Shown here: in pieces, positions 1 to 8,123 of the stretch
Layout: each line of letters opens with the position of its first letter
How positions within the stretch are numbered: the stretch's first letter is position 1
Source: Halogranum gelatinilyticum
Lineage (GTDB): Archaea; Halobacteriota; Halobacteria; Halobacteriales; Haloferacaceae
DNA length: 64,000 nucleotides
Direction: 5' to 3'
Assembly: GCF_900103715.1 (NCBI RefSeq)
Contig: NZ_FNHL01000008.1
Span: 1-64,000 of the forward strand
Program-made: the position numbers and the translations under genes
Notes under the pieces: generated by a model
What the model saw: only the letters and a program-made list of their open reading frames with translations
The model's database searches: none
What the model was told of the DNA's origin: nothing

Positions 1-318
1 CGCGTAGTACCCGCGTGCCCATTTGATTTTCTCGCCGTTGTGGTCAGCGTGGCGGTGGTTGTATTTCCGCGAGCTAATCCCTTTGAACCAATTGGCGAGA
101 AGGGACGGGGCGTGCTTCGGTGGACTACTGACGAACAGGTGGATGTGGTCAGATTGGACTGTCAAGTCGATGATTTCGAGTCCTTTGTCGTCAGCGATTT
201 CGTGGAGAATGTCTCGCACACGGTCGCCAACCTCGTTAACCAGTACCGACTGTCGGTACTTGGGCAACCACACTATGTGGTAGTTAAGGTTGTAAGTGGC
301 GTGCCGTGTGGTCTTCAT
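1..318 (-). CDS. tnpA: IS200/IS605-family transposase TnpA, 3' end cut by window
   Basis: Y1 (HUH) transposase that moves IS200/IS605 elements as single-stranded DNA. Read from the start at 318 it gives 106 residues in one open frame to the window edge. The HUH metal-binding motif is visible as DHIHLF (His58 and His60), with the family-typical NYHIVWLPKYRQ region near residues 11-22. The catalytic tyrosine should lie past the window edge, so activity cannot be judged. The start ATG is followed upstream by a short AT-rich stretch and a hairpin at 421-442 that looks like the element end. No tnpB is visible in the window; it could lie to the left. Confidence 0.9.
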   Translation of the reverse strand, partial: MKTTRHATYNLNYHIVWLPKYRQSVLVNEVGDRVRDILHEIADDKGLEIIDLTVQSDHIHLFVSSPPKHAPSLLANWFKGISSRKYNHRHADHNGEKIKWARGYYA

Positions 319-420
319 CCGTACTACACACTATGTATCCAGAATATCTTAAAAACACGGTTCACGGTGGGAAATACAGCGATAACATCGTCGGTGGATA
401 TGTACGCTGTTGTCCGCTCG

Positions 421-442
421 ACCCGCGGCTAAAGACGCGGGT
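421..442. repeat. Subterminal hairpin of the IS200/IS605 element
   Basis: ACCCGCG (421-427) and CGCGGGT (436-442) are perfect inverted arms around an 8-base loop. A hairpin this close to the 5' side of tnpA is what the family uses as the transposase recognition structure at an element end. The exact cleavage site is not determined. Confidence 0.65.
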
Positions 443-497
443 ATGCGCTACGATTCTGTATCACGCCCATCAGCCTGATTGCTCGTTGTGACTTTCC

Positions 498-549
498 AAA
501 CAGACTGTATAGTATAACTATTCAGTATGACTATTCAGACCTATTGTTT
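498..549. repeat. 13-bp phased repeat array 1
   Basis: Four successive 13-base units. The two best are AGTATAACTattc at 511-523 and AGTATGACTattc at 524-536. The unit at 537 (AGACCTATTgttt) matches a unit of array 2 (AGTCTTATTgttt at 691). Confidence 0.6.
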
Positions 550-642
550 GGGCTGGTTTATTAGAAGAACCACGTTCCATTACACGTACCACCGCGATGC
601 GGCCTGTCGCCATCGGTACGGGCGATCACGCCACTGGTTCAA

Positions 643-716
643 AGTATTACTACTCAGTCTAACTATTTGGTTTGACTGACTAAACTTTGCAGTCTTATTG
701 TTTGGTCGGACTGAGT
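643..716. repeat. 13-bp phased repeat array 2
   Basis: Units AGTATTACTactc (643), AGTCTAACTattt (656), GGTTTGACTgact (669), then after a 9-base irregular stretch AGTCTTATTgttt (691) and GGTCGGACTgagt (704). Confidence 0.6.
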
Positions 717-962
717 CTTGTTTGGCGGAGAACGGACGACCTGCGGGACGGGTCGCGGCGCGACATCTGAGAGTTGCTCTCCAGGCCCTCGCGCGGACCG
801 GGACTCGTCGCCCCTCGAACTCAGCGTCGCCGTCGACGCCGACGTCGACCAGTGAGGCACTCGTCCGTGTGCTCCGGCGCGGACTGCTCGAGGAGCCAGA
901 GGAGTGATCGGTCGTTGTCGTCGGGAAAAGCCGCCGTACCGGCTGTCTCGTCGGATCGAACT

Positions 963-1027
963 GACGAGACTGCTTAGTTATACTGATTAGTATGACTGAT
1001 TCGTTTTACCAACTATTTCGACTGACT
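963..1027. repeat. 13-bp phased repeat array 3
   Basis: Five units every 13 bases from 963: GACGAGACTgctt, AGTTATACTgatt, AGTATGACTgatt, CGTTTTACCaact, ATTTCGACTgact. Units two and three also form a near-perfect inverted repeat (AGTTATACT / AGTATGACT) around gatt. The array ends about 65 bases past the 3' end of the exchanger gene, on the side away from that gene's promoter. Confidence 0.6.
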
Positions 1028-1091
1028 TGTCGACCGATCTCTACGGACTCTCAACCGAGTTCTGTTGACGCGTCGGCCTGTCTCCGGCGGC

Positions 1092-2129
1092 TCAGGCGAC
1101 TCTGATGACGCTCGTGATCCCGAGCGACTCGGCGACGACCCACGCGACGAAGAGCAGATACGCGACGAGCAGCGTGTACGCCTCCAGGCTCGTCACGGAG
1201 AGGTCGGTCCGGAGGAAGGAAAAGAGAAGCACAGTCGCGAGCGTGAGAACGCCGAGCATCGGGACGGCGACGGCGAAGTCGATGGTGACGCTGCCGACGA
1301 TGAGCACGCCGATAGGGATGGCGACGAGCAGGTCGAAGGTGTTCGAACCGAGGACGTTGCCGAGGCTCGTCACGCCCTTGTTAGCCTTCGCCGTGCGGAC
1401 GCTGACGAGCGTGTCCGGCAGACTCGTGGCCGCCGCGATGATGGTCACGCCCGCGAGGAACTCGGGGATACCGAACGTCGTCCCGAGCGACTCGACGCCG
1501 CCGACCAGCTGCTCGACGGCGACGAGGATGACGAGCAGGCTGACTGCGAGCTTGCCCCACTCGCGGAAGATGGAGACCCCGTCGGTGACCGTCTCGCCGT
1601 CGTGGTCGTTGACGTCCTGCCACTGAATGAAGAGATACAGCCCGTAAAGGAGCAGGGGGAGCATGGCGAGCGGCCGGGTGACCTGGCCGGTCAGGACCGG
1701 TCCGCCCGGGACGGGCAGATAGATGACCGCGAGCGCGAAGGTGACGACGACCGTCGAGACGGCGATCATGTAGAACTGTGCCTCCTTGTAGACGATGGTC
1801 CGGTTCGTCTCCAAGTTCCCGTCGGAGACGATACCCGACAGCGCGGGGATGACAAGGATGTTGAAGATGGCCGAGCCGACGATGGCGCCGACACCCATGT
1901 CGAACGTCCCCGCGAGCGCGGTGAAGACGACGCTCGCCAACTCGGGGAAACTGGAGCCGACGGCGACGACGATAGACCCCTGGACGACCGCGGGGAGGCC
2001 GTAGTAGCCCGAGAGCCGTTCGGCCGACTCTTCGAGCCAGCTGCTGCCGAACCAGATGAAGCCGGTCGCGACGAGGATGACGAGCACGTTGACGACCGGC
2101 GTGTCCGGGAAGAGACCACCGAGGACCAT
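1092..2129 (-). CDS. Calcium/sodium antiporter family (CaCA) membrane protein
   Basis: A 345-residue integral membrane protein of the Ca2+/cation antiporter superfamily (YrbG-like), which exchanges Ca2+ or Na+ across the cytoplasmic membrane. Two alpha repeats carry the ion-binding acidic motifs: GSSFPEL at residues 58-64 in the first half, and ATSLPD followed by GSNTFDLL in the second. About ten hydrophobic segments are spread over the length, and length fits the family. Start ATG at 2129 gives the first membrane segment directly. The gene faces the same way as the Lrp regulator upstream, 114 bases away. Ion specificity is not decided by the sequence. Confidence 0.92.
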   Translation of the reverse strand: MVLGGLFPDTPVVNVLVILVATGFIWFGSSWLEESAERLSGYYGLPAVVQGSIVVAVGSSFPELASVVFTALAGTFDMGVGAIVGSAIFNILVIPALSGIVSDGNLETNRTIVYKEAQFYMIAVSTVVVTFALAVIYLPVPGGPVLTGQVTRPLAMLPLLLYGLYLFIQWQDVNDHDGETVTDGVSIFREWGKLAVSLLVILVAVEQLVGGVESLGTTFGIPEFLAGVTIIAAATSLPDTLVSVRTAKANKGVTSLGNVLGSNTFDLLVAIPIGVLIVGSVTIDFAVAVPMLGVLTLATVLLFSFLRTDLSVTSLEAYTLLVAYLLFVAWVVAESLGITSVIRVA

Positions 2130-2243
2130 TGGTACGTGGGTCCAGCAGTGAAACCGGTATAATCCTTCCGTACCACCGCGGAGTCGCCTTCATCGAGTCG
2201 GCTTCACCGAGCCGCCTTCACCGGGTCGTCCTCACGAGCTGCC

Positions 2244-2747
2244 CTACTTCTCGGCGTCGTCGTCGCCGAGGCCCGACTCATCGGCCTCCTCCAGGAAGCC
2301 GTGGTACGGGCAGACGTACTCGTCGCGGATCAGCTGTTCGTCGACGATGGTGAGACCGAGTCCGTCCAGTTCCTTGCTGATCCGGTTGAGGTCGTCGTGG
2401 TCTCTGCCGATGGCGTTGACGTAGACGTTGCGTTCGCCGGTCATGATCTCGCGGACGGCGGTCACCCCCTGGATATGCCGTGCCTCGTCGGCGAGCGTGT
2501 CCCGCTCCGGGACGGCCGCTGTACAGATGATCTTCGTGTACAGCGGGTAGCCAGCGAGGTCGTAGTCGATGTCGATGTGGTAGCCTCGGATGACGCCGCT
2601 CTCTTCGAGTTTGTTGAGGCGGGTCCGGACCGTACTCGACGACAGCCCGAGCTGTTCGGCGATGTCGGTGGACGACGTCCCGCGCGCGTCCTGCTGGAGA
2701 TAGTACAGGATATGGCGGTCGACGGAGTCCAACTCACCCTCTTTCAT
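2244..2747 (-). CDS. Lrp/AsnC-family transcriptional regulator
   Basis: A 167-residue Lrp/AsnC-type DNA-binding protein. An N-terminal winged helix-turn-helix (about residues 5-55, with DIAEQLGLSSSTVRTRL) is followed by a RAM/AsnC ligand-sensing domain (about 65-140) and an acidic haloarchaeal tail containing a CPYHG motif. The family usually binds amino acids as octamers and acts locally. It is divergently placed to the amino-acid permease gene at 3071, with a GACG-type inverted repeat between them, so control of that permease and of itself is the natural inference. Confidence 0.92.
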   Translation of the reverse strand: MKEGELDSVDRHILYYLQQDARGTSSTDIAEQLGLSSSTVRTRLNKLEESGVIRGYHIDIDYDLAGYPLYTKIICTAAVPERDTLADEARHIQGVTAVREIMTGERNVYVNAIGRDHDDLNRISKELDGLGLTIVDEQLIRDEYVCPYHGFLEEADESGLGDDDAEK

Positions 2748-3070
2748 TACTGGAGAGTGCTGGCGTGCCGGAGTGATATAGTCTTGTTCAGTCTCCGGGC
2801 CCCCCTCCCGACGGTCGACCTGCGACTGAAAACCTACATGATTGACGGAAACGGATTTTTGACGGGTGTATTTTGACGAACCGTCAAATCAATCGGTTTG
2901 TTTATGCATCTCCGTCCAAGAGTAGCCAGTAGACACAACGTGACTTCCTCTCGATTAGCGACACTCCATACGACAGCGGTTCGTTCACGACTCTCCTCCG
3001 ACGGTTCGGCAGTTCTCAGCGCTGACCCGGCACAGAGCGACCGTGGCGGCGGACAGAGCGGTGGCCCTCC
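2748..3070. other. Divergent promoter region between Lrp regulator and permease
   Basis: Region of 323 bases with no gene. It holds an inverted repeat (2872-2888), two further GACGG half sites, and a TATA-like TTTATGC at about 2901-2907. If that TATA serves the permease, the transcript would have an untranslated leader of roughly 140 bases, unusual for haloarchaea. Confidence 0.5.
2842..2888. promoter_or_regulatory. Candidate Lrp operator (TTTGACG inverted repeat with extra half sites)
   Basis: TTTGACG at 2872-2878 and CGTCAAA at 2882-2888 are perfect inverted arms with a 3-base spacer. Two same-direction half sites, TTGACGG at 2842 and 2859, precede it. Position between a regulator and a transporter supports an operator; binding is inferred. 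Confidence 0.5.
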
Positions 3071-5248
3071 ATGAAGGAGTTAGAACGGGACCTCGGACTT
3101 CCTGCGGTCCTCGCCATCAGTATCGGTGCGATGATCGGCAGTGGGATCTTCATCCTCCCGGCACTCGCACTCGAAATCGCCGGACCGGCGGTCATCCTCG
3201 CCTACGCCCTCGCGGGCCTTCTCGTCGTCCCGGCGGCCCTCTCGAAGTCCGAGATGGCGACCGCGATGCCCGAGGCCGGTGGGACGTACATCTACATCGA
3301 GCGCGGCATGGGACCGTTGCTCGGGACTATCGCCGGCATCGGCACGTGGTTCTCCCTCTCGTTCAAGGGCGCGCTCGCGCTCGTCGGCGGCGTTCCCTAT
3401 CTGCTCTTGCTGTTCGACCTGCCGCTGAAGCCGGTCGCGCTCGGTCTCGCGGGGTTGCTCATCCTCATCAACCTCGTCGGCGCGAAACAGACCGGTCGGC
3501 TCCAGGTCGCCATCGTCGTCGTCATGCTGGCCGCCCTCGGCTGGTTCGCCGCCGGGAGCGCGCCGAGCGTCCAGTCGGCTAACTACGTCGGCTTCTTCGA
3601 CTCGGGTCTCGAGGGCATCCTCGCGGCGACCGGACTGGTGTTCGTCTCGTATGCGGGCGTCACGAAAGTCGCGAGCGTTGCCGAAGAGGTCGAAGACCCC
3701 GGCCGGAACATCCCGCTCGGCATCCTCGGCTCGCTCGCGTTCACCACGGTGCTCTACGTCGCCATCGTGGCTGTGTTGGTCGGCGTGACCGACCCCGGCA
3801 GCGTCGCCGGGTCGCTGACGCCGGTCGCCGTCGCCGCGGAGGCGACGCTCGGCCAGTTCGGCGTCGTTGCCGTCATCGCCGCCGCGATTCTCGCGCTCAT
3901 CTCGACGGCCAACGCGGGCATCCTCTCCTCGTCGCGCTATCCCTTCGCGATGAGCCGCGACCGCCTCGCCCCGCCGTCGCTCTCGAAGGTCTCCGAGCGG
4001 TTCGGGACGCCCGTCACCTCCATCACGCTCACGGGTGCGGTGCTCCTGCTGTTCATCGCGTTCGTCCCGATTCTGGACATCGCCAAACTCGCCAGCGCGT
4101 TCCAGATTCTGGTGTTCGCGCTCATCAACGTCGCCGTCATCGCCTTCCGCGAGGGTAGCGCGGAGTACGAACCCGAGTTCACCTCGCCGCTGTATCCCTG
4201 GATTCAGATCTTCGGTCTCGTCACCGGTGGACTCCTCCTGACGCAGATGGGCACGGTCGCCCTCGTCGGTGCGGCCGCCATCATAGTCGGCGGTGTCGCC
4301 TGGTTCTTCTTCTACGTCCGGCCCCGCGTTGACCGCGAGGGCGTAGCGACCGACGCGGTGCGCCGCCGTGTCGGCCGCGACCTCCTCTCGGAGACGGAGT
4401 CGGCCATGAACGACAGCCGTCGCGAGGTCCTCGTCGCGCTCACGAAGAACCTCGACGCCGACCGCGAGCGGTCGCTGGTCTCTATCGCCGCCGACCTCGT
4501 CCGGCCCGACGACGGCCGCGTGGTCGTCGTCCGATTCGAGGAGGTGCCCGACCAGGCACCGCTCACGGACGACCTGACGGTCCAGTCCCCCTCCGACCGC
4601 TCGTTCGAGACGCGGATGGCGTCGCTCTCGGAGGAGCTGGACGTCGACGTCGAGGCCGACGAGATCGTCAGCCACGACACGAAACACGCGGTCGTCAACT
4701 TCGCGGAAAACCGCGGAGTCGATACCATCATCGCCGAGCACGAACCGCTCCGGCTCCGCTCGCGGCTGCTCGGCGACCCCATCGACTGGGTCGTCCGCCA
4801 CGCCTCGTGCGACGTCCTCCTCGTCGACAACCTCGGGTACGACCTGCCGGCACGCATCGCACTCTCCAGCGACGGCGGCCCCTATCCACCGCTGGCAGTG
4901 AACGTCGCCGAGGCGATCGCGAAGGCAGACGGGAGTAAACTCTCGCTGTGGTATCCCGAGAACTCGACGGAGAGCGACCAGTACAAGCGGACCATCGACG
5001 AGTATCAGTCCGAGCTCTCGGCACTGCTCTCCGTCCCGGTGCGTTCGGAGCTGTTCCGGGCCGACGGCGGGCAGCCGTCGACGCCGGACGTGGTGGTGCG
5101 TCCCGGTTCCGACGAACGGCTCCGCAACGTCCTGTTCGACGACGGCCCGGTCTTCCCGAGTCCGGGCTGTACGACCATCACCGTCTACCAGCACGAATCG
5201 AGCCGTCCGCGGCTCGGCCGTCGGCTCCTCGAACGAGTCACCTTCTGA
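3071..5248 (+). CDS. APC-family amino-acid permease with C-terminal UspA domains
   Basis: A 725-residue fusion. Residues 1-420 are an APC-superfamily amino-acid transporter with about twelve membrane segments; the glycine-rich first segment reads IGAMIGSGIFILP and the family SYAGV motif is near residue 195. The rest, from about residue 450, is soluble and resembles two universal stress protein domains, one ending near residue 595 (DWVVRHASCDVLLV) and a more diverged one to the end. Such permease-UspA fusions are common in haloarchaea and are thought to gate transport by nucleotide or stress state. The Lrp gene next door suggests amino-acid control. Substrate is unknown. Confidence 0.9.
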   Translation: MKELERDLGLPAVLAISIGAMIGSGIFILPALALEIAGPAVILAYALAGLLVVPAALSKSEMATAMPEAGGTYIYIERGMGPLLGTIAGIGTWFSLSFKGALALVGGVPYLLLLFDLPLKPVALGLAGLLILINLVGAKQTGRLQVAIVVVMLAALGWFAAGSAPSVQSANYVGFFDSGLEGILAATGLVFVSYAGVTKVASVAEEVEDPGRNIPLGILGSLAFTTVLYVAIVAVLVGVTDPGSVAGSLTPVAVAAEATLGQFGVVAVIAAAILALISTANAGILSSSRYPFAMSRDRLAPPSLSKVSERFGTPVTSITLTGAVLLLFIAFVPILDIAKLASAFQILVFALINVAVIAFREGSAEYEPEFTSPLYPWIQIFGLVTGGLLLTQMGTVALVGAAAIIVGGVAWFFFYVRPRVDREGVATDAVRRRVGRDLLSETESAMNDSRREVLVALTKNLDADRERSLVSIAADLVRPDDGRVVVVRFEEVPDQAPLTDDLTVQSPSDRSFETRMASLSEELDVDVEADEIVSHDTKHAVVNFAENRGVDTIIAEHEPLRLRSRLLGDPIDWVVRHASCDVLLVDNLGYDLPARIALSSDGGPYPPLAVNVAEAIAKADGSKLSLWYPENSTESDQYKRTIDEYQSELSALLSVPVRSELFRADGGQPSTPDVVVRPGSDERLRNVLFDDGPVFPSPGCTTITVYQHESSRPRLGRRLLERVTF

Positions 5249-5834
5249 GAGCGGCGCGGCAGGGCAGCCGTCCCCTGGCTGAATCCGGTCCGAAACGGGT
5301 TGACAGCCCCGGACCTCGAGTGGCCCATCGCCGTCTCGGGAGACCGTCCACGCGACGCGACTCCGAGACACCGCCGAACGTCGTGGTCCCGAGGCTAAGA
5401 GGCGGCTGTCTGGGTAAATAATAGTGTTTAATAAATGCAATGCTATTTGTTAAATCTGCAACTCTGAGACCCCTATGCTCTCTCACTGTTGGGCCACTCG
5501 GCGAGTCTCTGTCTCCGCTCGATACACTGCGAAGAGGACGGGGACCACCAAACCAAAGTAAGCTGATAAACCTCATAATACCGCCCTTGTTCGGCTCTTT
5601 CGCAGCGAACATTCAGCTTCGACACCTCGGGTGAGACCAAACTACGAGTCGGCTCGGACGCCGACGTCGATGGGCCGAGATGTCTAGAGAGCTGTTGGAC
5701 GGACTGACTACAGTCGACTTCATAAGTTCTAGTAATTCACAATACTATCGCCGCTCGGCGACCGTTCGGTCTGCCGGTCGAGCGAAGTCTCCCGGCGGGG
5801 TCCGACGGCGTCATCCGAGGGACGCTCGACCCGT
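5249..5834. other. 586-bp gap between convergent genes
   Basis: No gene recognised. An AT-rich imperfect inverted repeat lies at 5427-5454: TTTAATAAAT and ATTTGTTAAA, one mismatch, 8-base spacer. The region lies between two 3' ends, so it need not hold promoters. The rest is plain sequence with no repeat or RNA that I can identify. Confidence 0.4.
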
Positions 5835-6452
5835 TCAGACGCCTCCGACGCCGGGGGTGACACCGGTGTCGACGGGTTCCGACAGGCTCCGGGCACCGAG
5901 TGCGATCCCCACCATCGACAGCCCGGTGACGAGGAGGTTCACGCCGAACATGACGCCGACCGCCCAGAGTGCGGTCGAGGGAAAGCCAGCCCACAGGAGG
6001 AGGGCGAGGATGATGCCGATGACACCGCTCGCCACTGTCCAGAGCGAGCGTCTCTCACCGCGAAGACGGAGTCCCATCGCGACCTCGACGACACCCGACG
6101 CGAGGAGATAGCCGACGACGAGCAGCGTCAACGTCAACAGTCCGAAGACCGGGTTCAGGAAGACGGCGAGACCGGCGAGCAGGGTGACCGCACCGACCGC
6201 GATCTGCCAGACGAACCCGCGCCATCCGGTGGCTCTGAACGCACCGATCGCCTGCGTCACACCGCCAACGATGAGGAGCACCCCGACGAGAGTCGCGATC
6301 GACAGCCCGGTCAGGAAGGGCGCGAGCGTCGCGACCAGTCCGAGGAGCGCGACGACGACGCCAGCGGCGAGAAGCGGCCGCCAGTTCGACTGAAGACTGC
6401 TCCCGAGTGGTTCGTCCGCTGCACCGGCCGATGGATTGCTTGTACTGGACAT
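5835..6452 (-). CDS. HdeD-family (DUF308) membrane protein
   Basis: A 205-residue protein with six hydrophobic segments in three hairpin pairs, matching the HdeD/DUF308 family. Typical signatures are the repeated GLVATLAPF-like and GVLLIVGGVTQAIGAFRA segments. E. coli HdeD is linked to acid resistance, but function in archaea is not known. The N-terminal 25 residues are polar and serine-rich, ahead of the first membrane segment. A second DUF308 protein is encoded at 14865-15449. It is divergent from the metallophosphoesterase gene. Confidence 0.85.
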   Translation of the reverse strand: MSSTSNPSAGAADEPLGSSLQSNWRPLLAAGVVVALLGLVATLAPFLTGLSIATLVGVLLIVGGVTQAIGAFRATGWRGFVWQIAVGAVTLLAGLAVFLNPVFGLLTLTLLVVGYLLASGVVEVAMGLRLRGERRSLWTVASGVIGIILALLLWAGFPSTALWAVGVMFGVNLLVTGLSMVGIALGARSLSEPVDTGVTPGVGGV

Positions 6453-6673
6453 AGCTAGCGTATCTGTTGGTCGGCAGTGAGATTAAGCAGTCTCGCCGAT
6501 TCGTCCGAGAGTCTCGGAATCGGGACGGTCGAGTTGAGAGGCGGTCGACACGCCGTTACTCACCGGGGGTCTCCCACTACTATCAAGTCGGTAGCCAGCG
6601 TAGGTGGTTCGGGCGATTACCACCTGCTACGGACGGAGAGCGGGGGCGAACAGAGCCGATAACCGCGAGACGT

Positions 6674-8047
6674 ATGACATCCATGCAGCCATCCGGAGAC
6701 CGGACCTACTACTTCATCAGCGACTTGCATATCGGGGGCGACGAGCAGTTGCAGAACGTCGAGTTCGAGGACGAACTGCTGGCGTTCCTCCGTGACCTCG
6801 AACAGACCGACGAGGACGCCGAACTCGTCGTCAACGGCGACGCCTTCGGTCTGTGGGAGTTCACCGAACTCGAAGGACTGGAGAAGCTGGACGCGCTCGT
6901 CGACCGGTATCCGCGACTCTTCGAGCAGTTGCGGAAGACCGGCCAACGGATACCGATCACGTTCATCCCCGGTAACCACGACTACGAACTCGCGTGTTAT
7001 CCGGAGTACGTCGACCGGTTGGCCGAGTACAACGTCGTTCTCGAACAGGAGGTGGTCATCACGCGGGAGGTCGGCGGCCGCCGCCTCTGGATCGAACACG
7101 GCCAACAGCGAGACGCCAACAACCGAAGCCCCGACTTCGGCAACCCGCACGCGAACCCCCCGGGATACTTCGTGAACCGCCACATCACCAGTCGGGCGGG
7201 AAAGATATCGGGACGGGGGAAGTTCAACTGGCTGAAGGACATCCAGTCGGTGACGCCGATGACGCAGATACCCGACTGGATGATCTCGAACTACTTCTAC
7301 CGGGAGATGAGTCCGTTCCTCCGGTACGCTTCTCTGCCGTTTCTCCTCCTGTTCAACGTGAGCGTCCTCTACCTCCTCGTCGTGCTGCTCGACGTCTCGG
7401 GGCTGTGGCCGACACCACAGCGCGTGGTCAACGCGGTCCTCGCGCAGTTCGGTATCGTGGGCGCGCTGATCGACGCCGTCCTGTTCGTCAACCTCGTCGT
7501 CATCGCGATTCTCGTGTTGATTTCGATTCCCCTCTTCTTCTTCGTCCGAGACACGCGGAAGACGCTCAGGCGGTTCGGACTGATAGAGGGCACAGACCCG
7601 GAAGAGATGCGCGACGTGTACGTCGAGGGTGCCCGTGAGGTGTTCGCGGCCCATGCGGAGGTGGCGTGTTTCATCTACGGCCACACCCACCGCCCCTCGG
7701 TGACCGAGGTCGACGGCCGGGTCGTCGTGAACACGGGAACGTGGCTGAAACGGCTCACCCGCAAGTCCGCCGTGTTCGGACTGCTTCCGTGGGTGTTCTA
7801 CCCGTCGTACTGTCTGAACTACGTCCGGATCTTCGAGTCCGAAGGTTCCGTCGCGGTCGAGTACCACCGCGTCGAGAAGTCGACTCCACCGGAGTTGACA
7901 CTGCTCGAACGGCTGCTTACACGCGCACCACGGAGCGGGGCGTCGATTCCCGAACGGACACTCGTCGGCCCACAGCCGAACCGTCGCTCTGCCGACCGTG
8001 AAGAGACACTGTCCACACGGCCGTCGGCCGACGAGAGGTCGGCCTGA
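6674..8047 (+). CDS. Membrane-anchored calcineurin-like metallophosphoesterase
   Basis: A 457-residue metallophosphoesterase. Metal-ligand motifs appear in order: FISDLHIGG near residue 15, NGDAFGLW near 55, PGNHDYE near 100, and FIYGHTHRPS in the last third, with the GTW strand after it. The order resembles UDP-2,3-diacylglucosamine hydrolase-like enzymes, although archaea lack lipid A. Between the third motif and GHTH sit two strong membrane segments (about residues 220-240 and 255-285), so the catalytic fold is interrupted by a hairpin anchor. The open frame continues upstream, but the ATG at 6674 is chosen because conserved sequence begins there. Substrate is unknown. Confidence 0.85.
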   Translation: MTSMQPSGDRTYYFISDLHIGGDEQLQNVEFEDELLAFLRDLEQTDEDAELVVNGDAFGLWEFTELEGLEKLDALVDRYPRLFEQLRKTGQRIPITFIPGNHDYELACYPEYVDRLAEYNVVLEQEVVITREVGGRRLWIEHGQQRDANNRSPDFGNPHANPPGYFVNRHITSRAGKISGRGKFNWLKDIQSVTPMTQIPDWMISNYFYREMSPFLRYASLPFLLLFNVSVLYLLVVLLDVSGLWPTPQRVVNAVLAQFGIVGALIDAVLFVNLVVIAILVLISIPLFFFVRDTRKTLRRFGLIEGTDPEEMRDVYVEGAREVFAAHAEVACFIYGHTHRPSVTEVDGRVVVNTGTWLKRLTRKSAVFGLLPWVFYPSYCLNYVRIFESEGSVAVEYHRVEKSTPPELTLLERLLTRAPRSGASIPERTLVGPQPNRRSADREETLSTRPSADERSA

Positions 8048-8123
8048 GCACTGTCTCGCGCGTTGCAGGCGTCCGAGCCAATAATGTCATCTCACTTATT
8101 GCTACGCCCTGCGTACCCTTCTC

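Larger units (their letters stand above)
443..1091. other. Noncoding region with three arrays of 13-bp phased repeats
   Basis: No convincing gene is seen here; the short open frames have no recognisable protein. Three AT-rich patches carry nine-base units resembling AGTATGACT followed by four bases, usually close to attc or gatt, repeating every 13 bases. They start at 498, 511, 524 and 537; at 643, 656, 669, 691 and 704; and at 963, 976, 989, 1002 and 1015. A GC-rich stretch (about 720-960) separates the last two. They may be operator arrays; see findings. Confidence 0.6.

Noticed and set aside
498-1027. CRISPR array
   Set aside because: Repeats are 9 bases with 4-base spacers, far too short for CRISPR, and there are no cas genes.
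1065-2162. 365-codon frame opposite the CaCA exchanger
   Set aside because: Composition of charged residues only, and the minus strand has the antiporter motifs.
3080-5440. 786-codon open frame opposite the APC-UspA permease
   Set aside because: GC-rich shadow frame. Its protein is full of Arg and Asp runs with no domain, while the plus strand gives a clear transporter.
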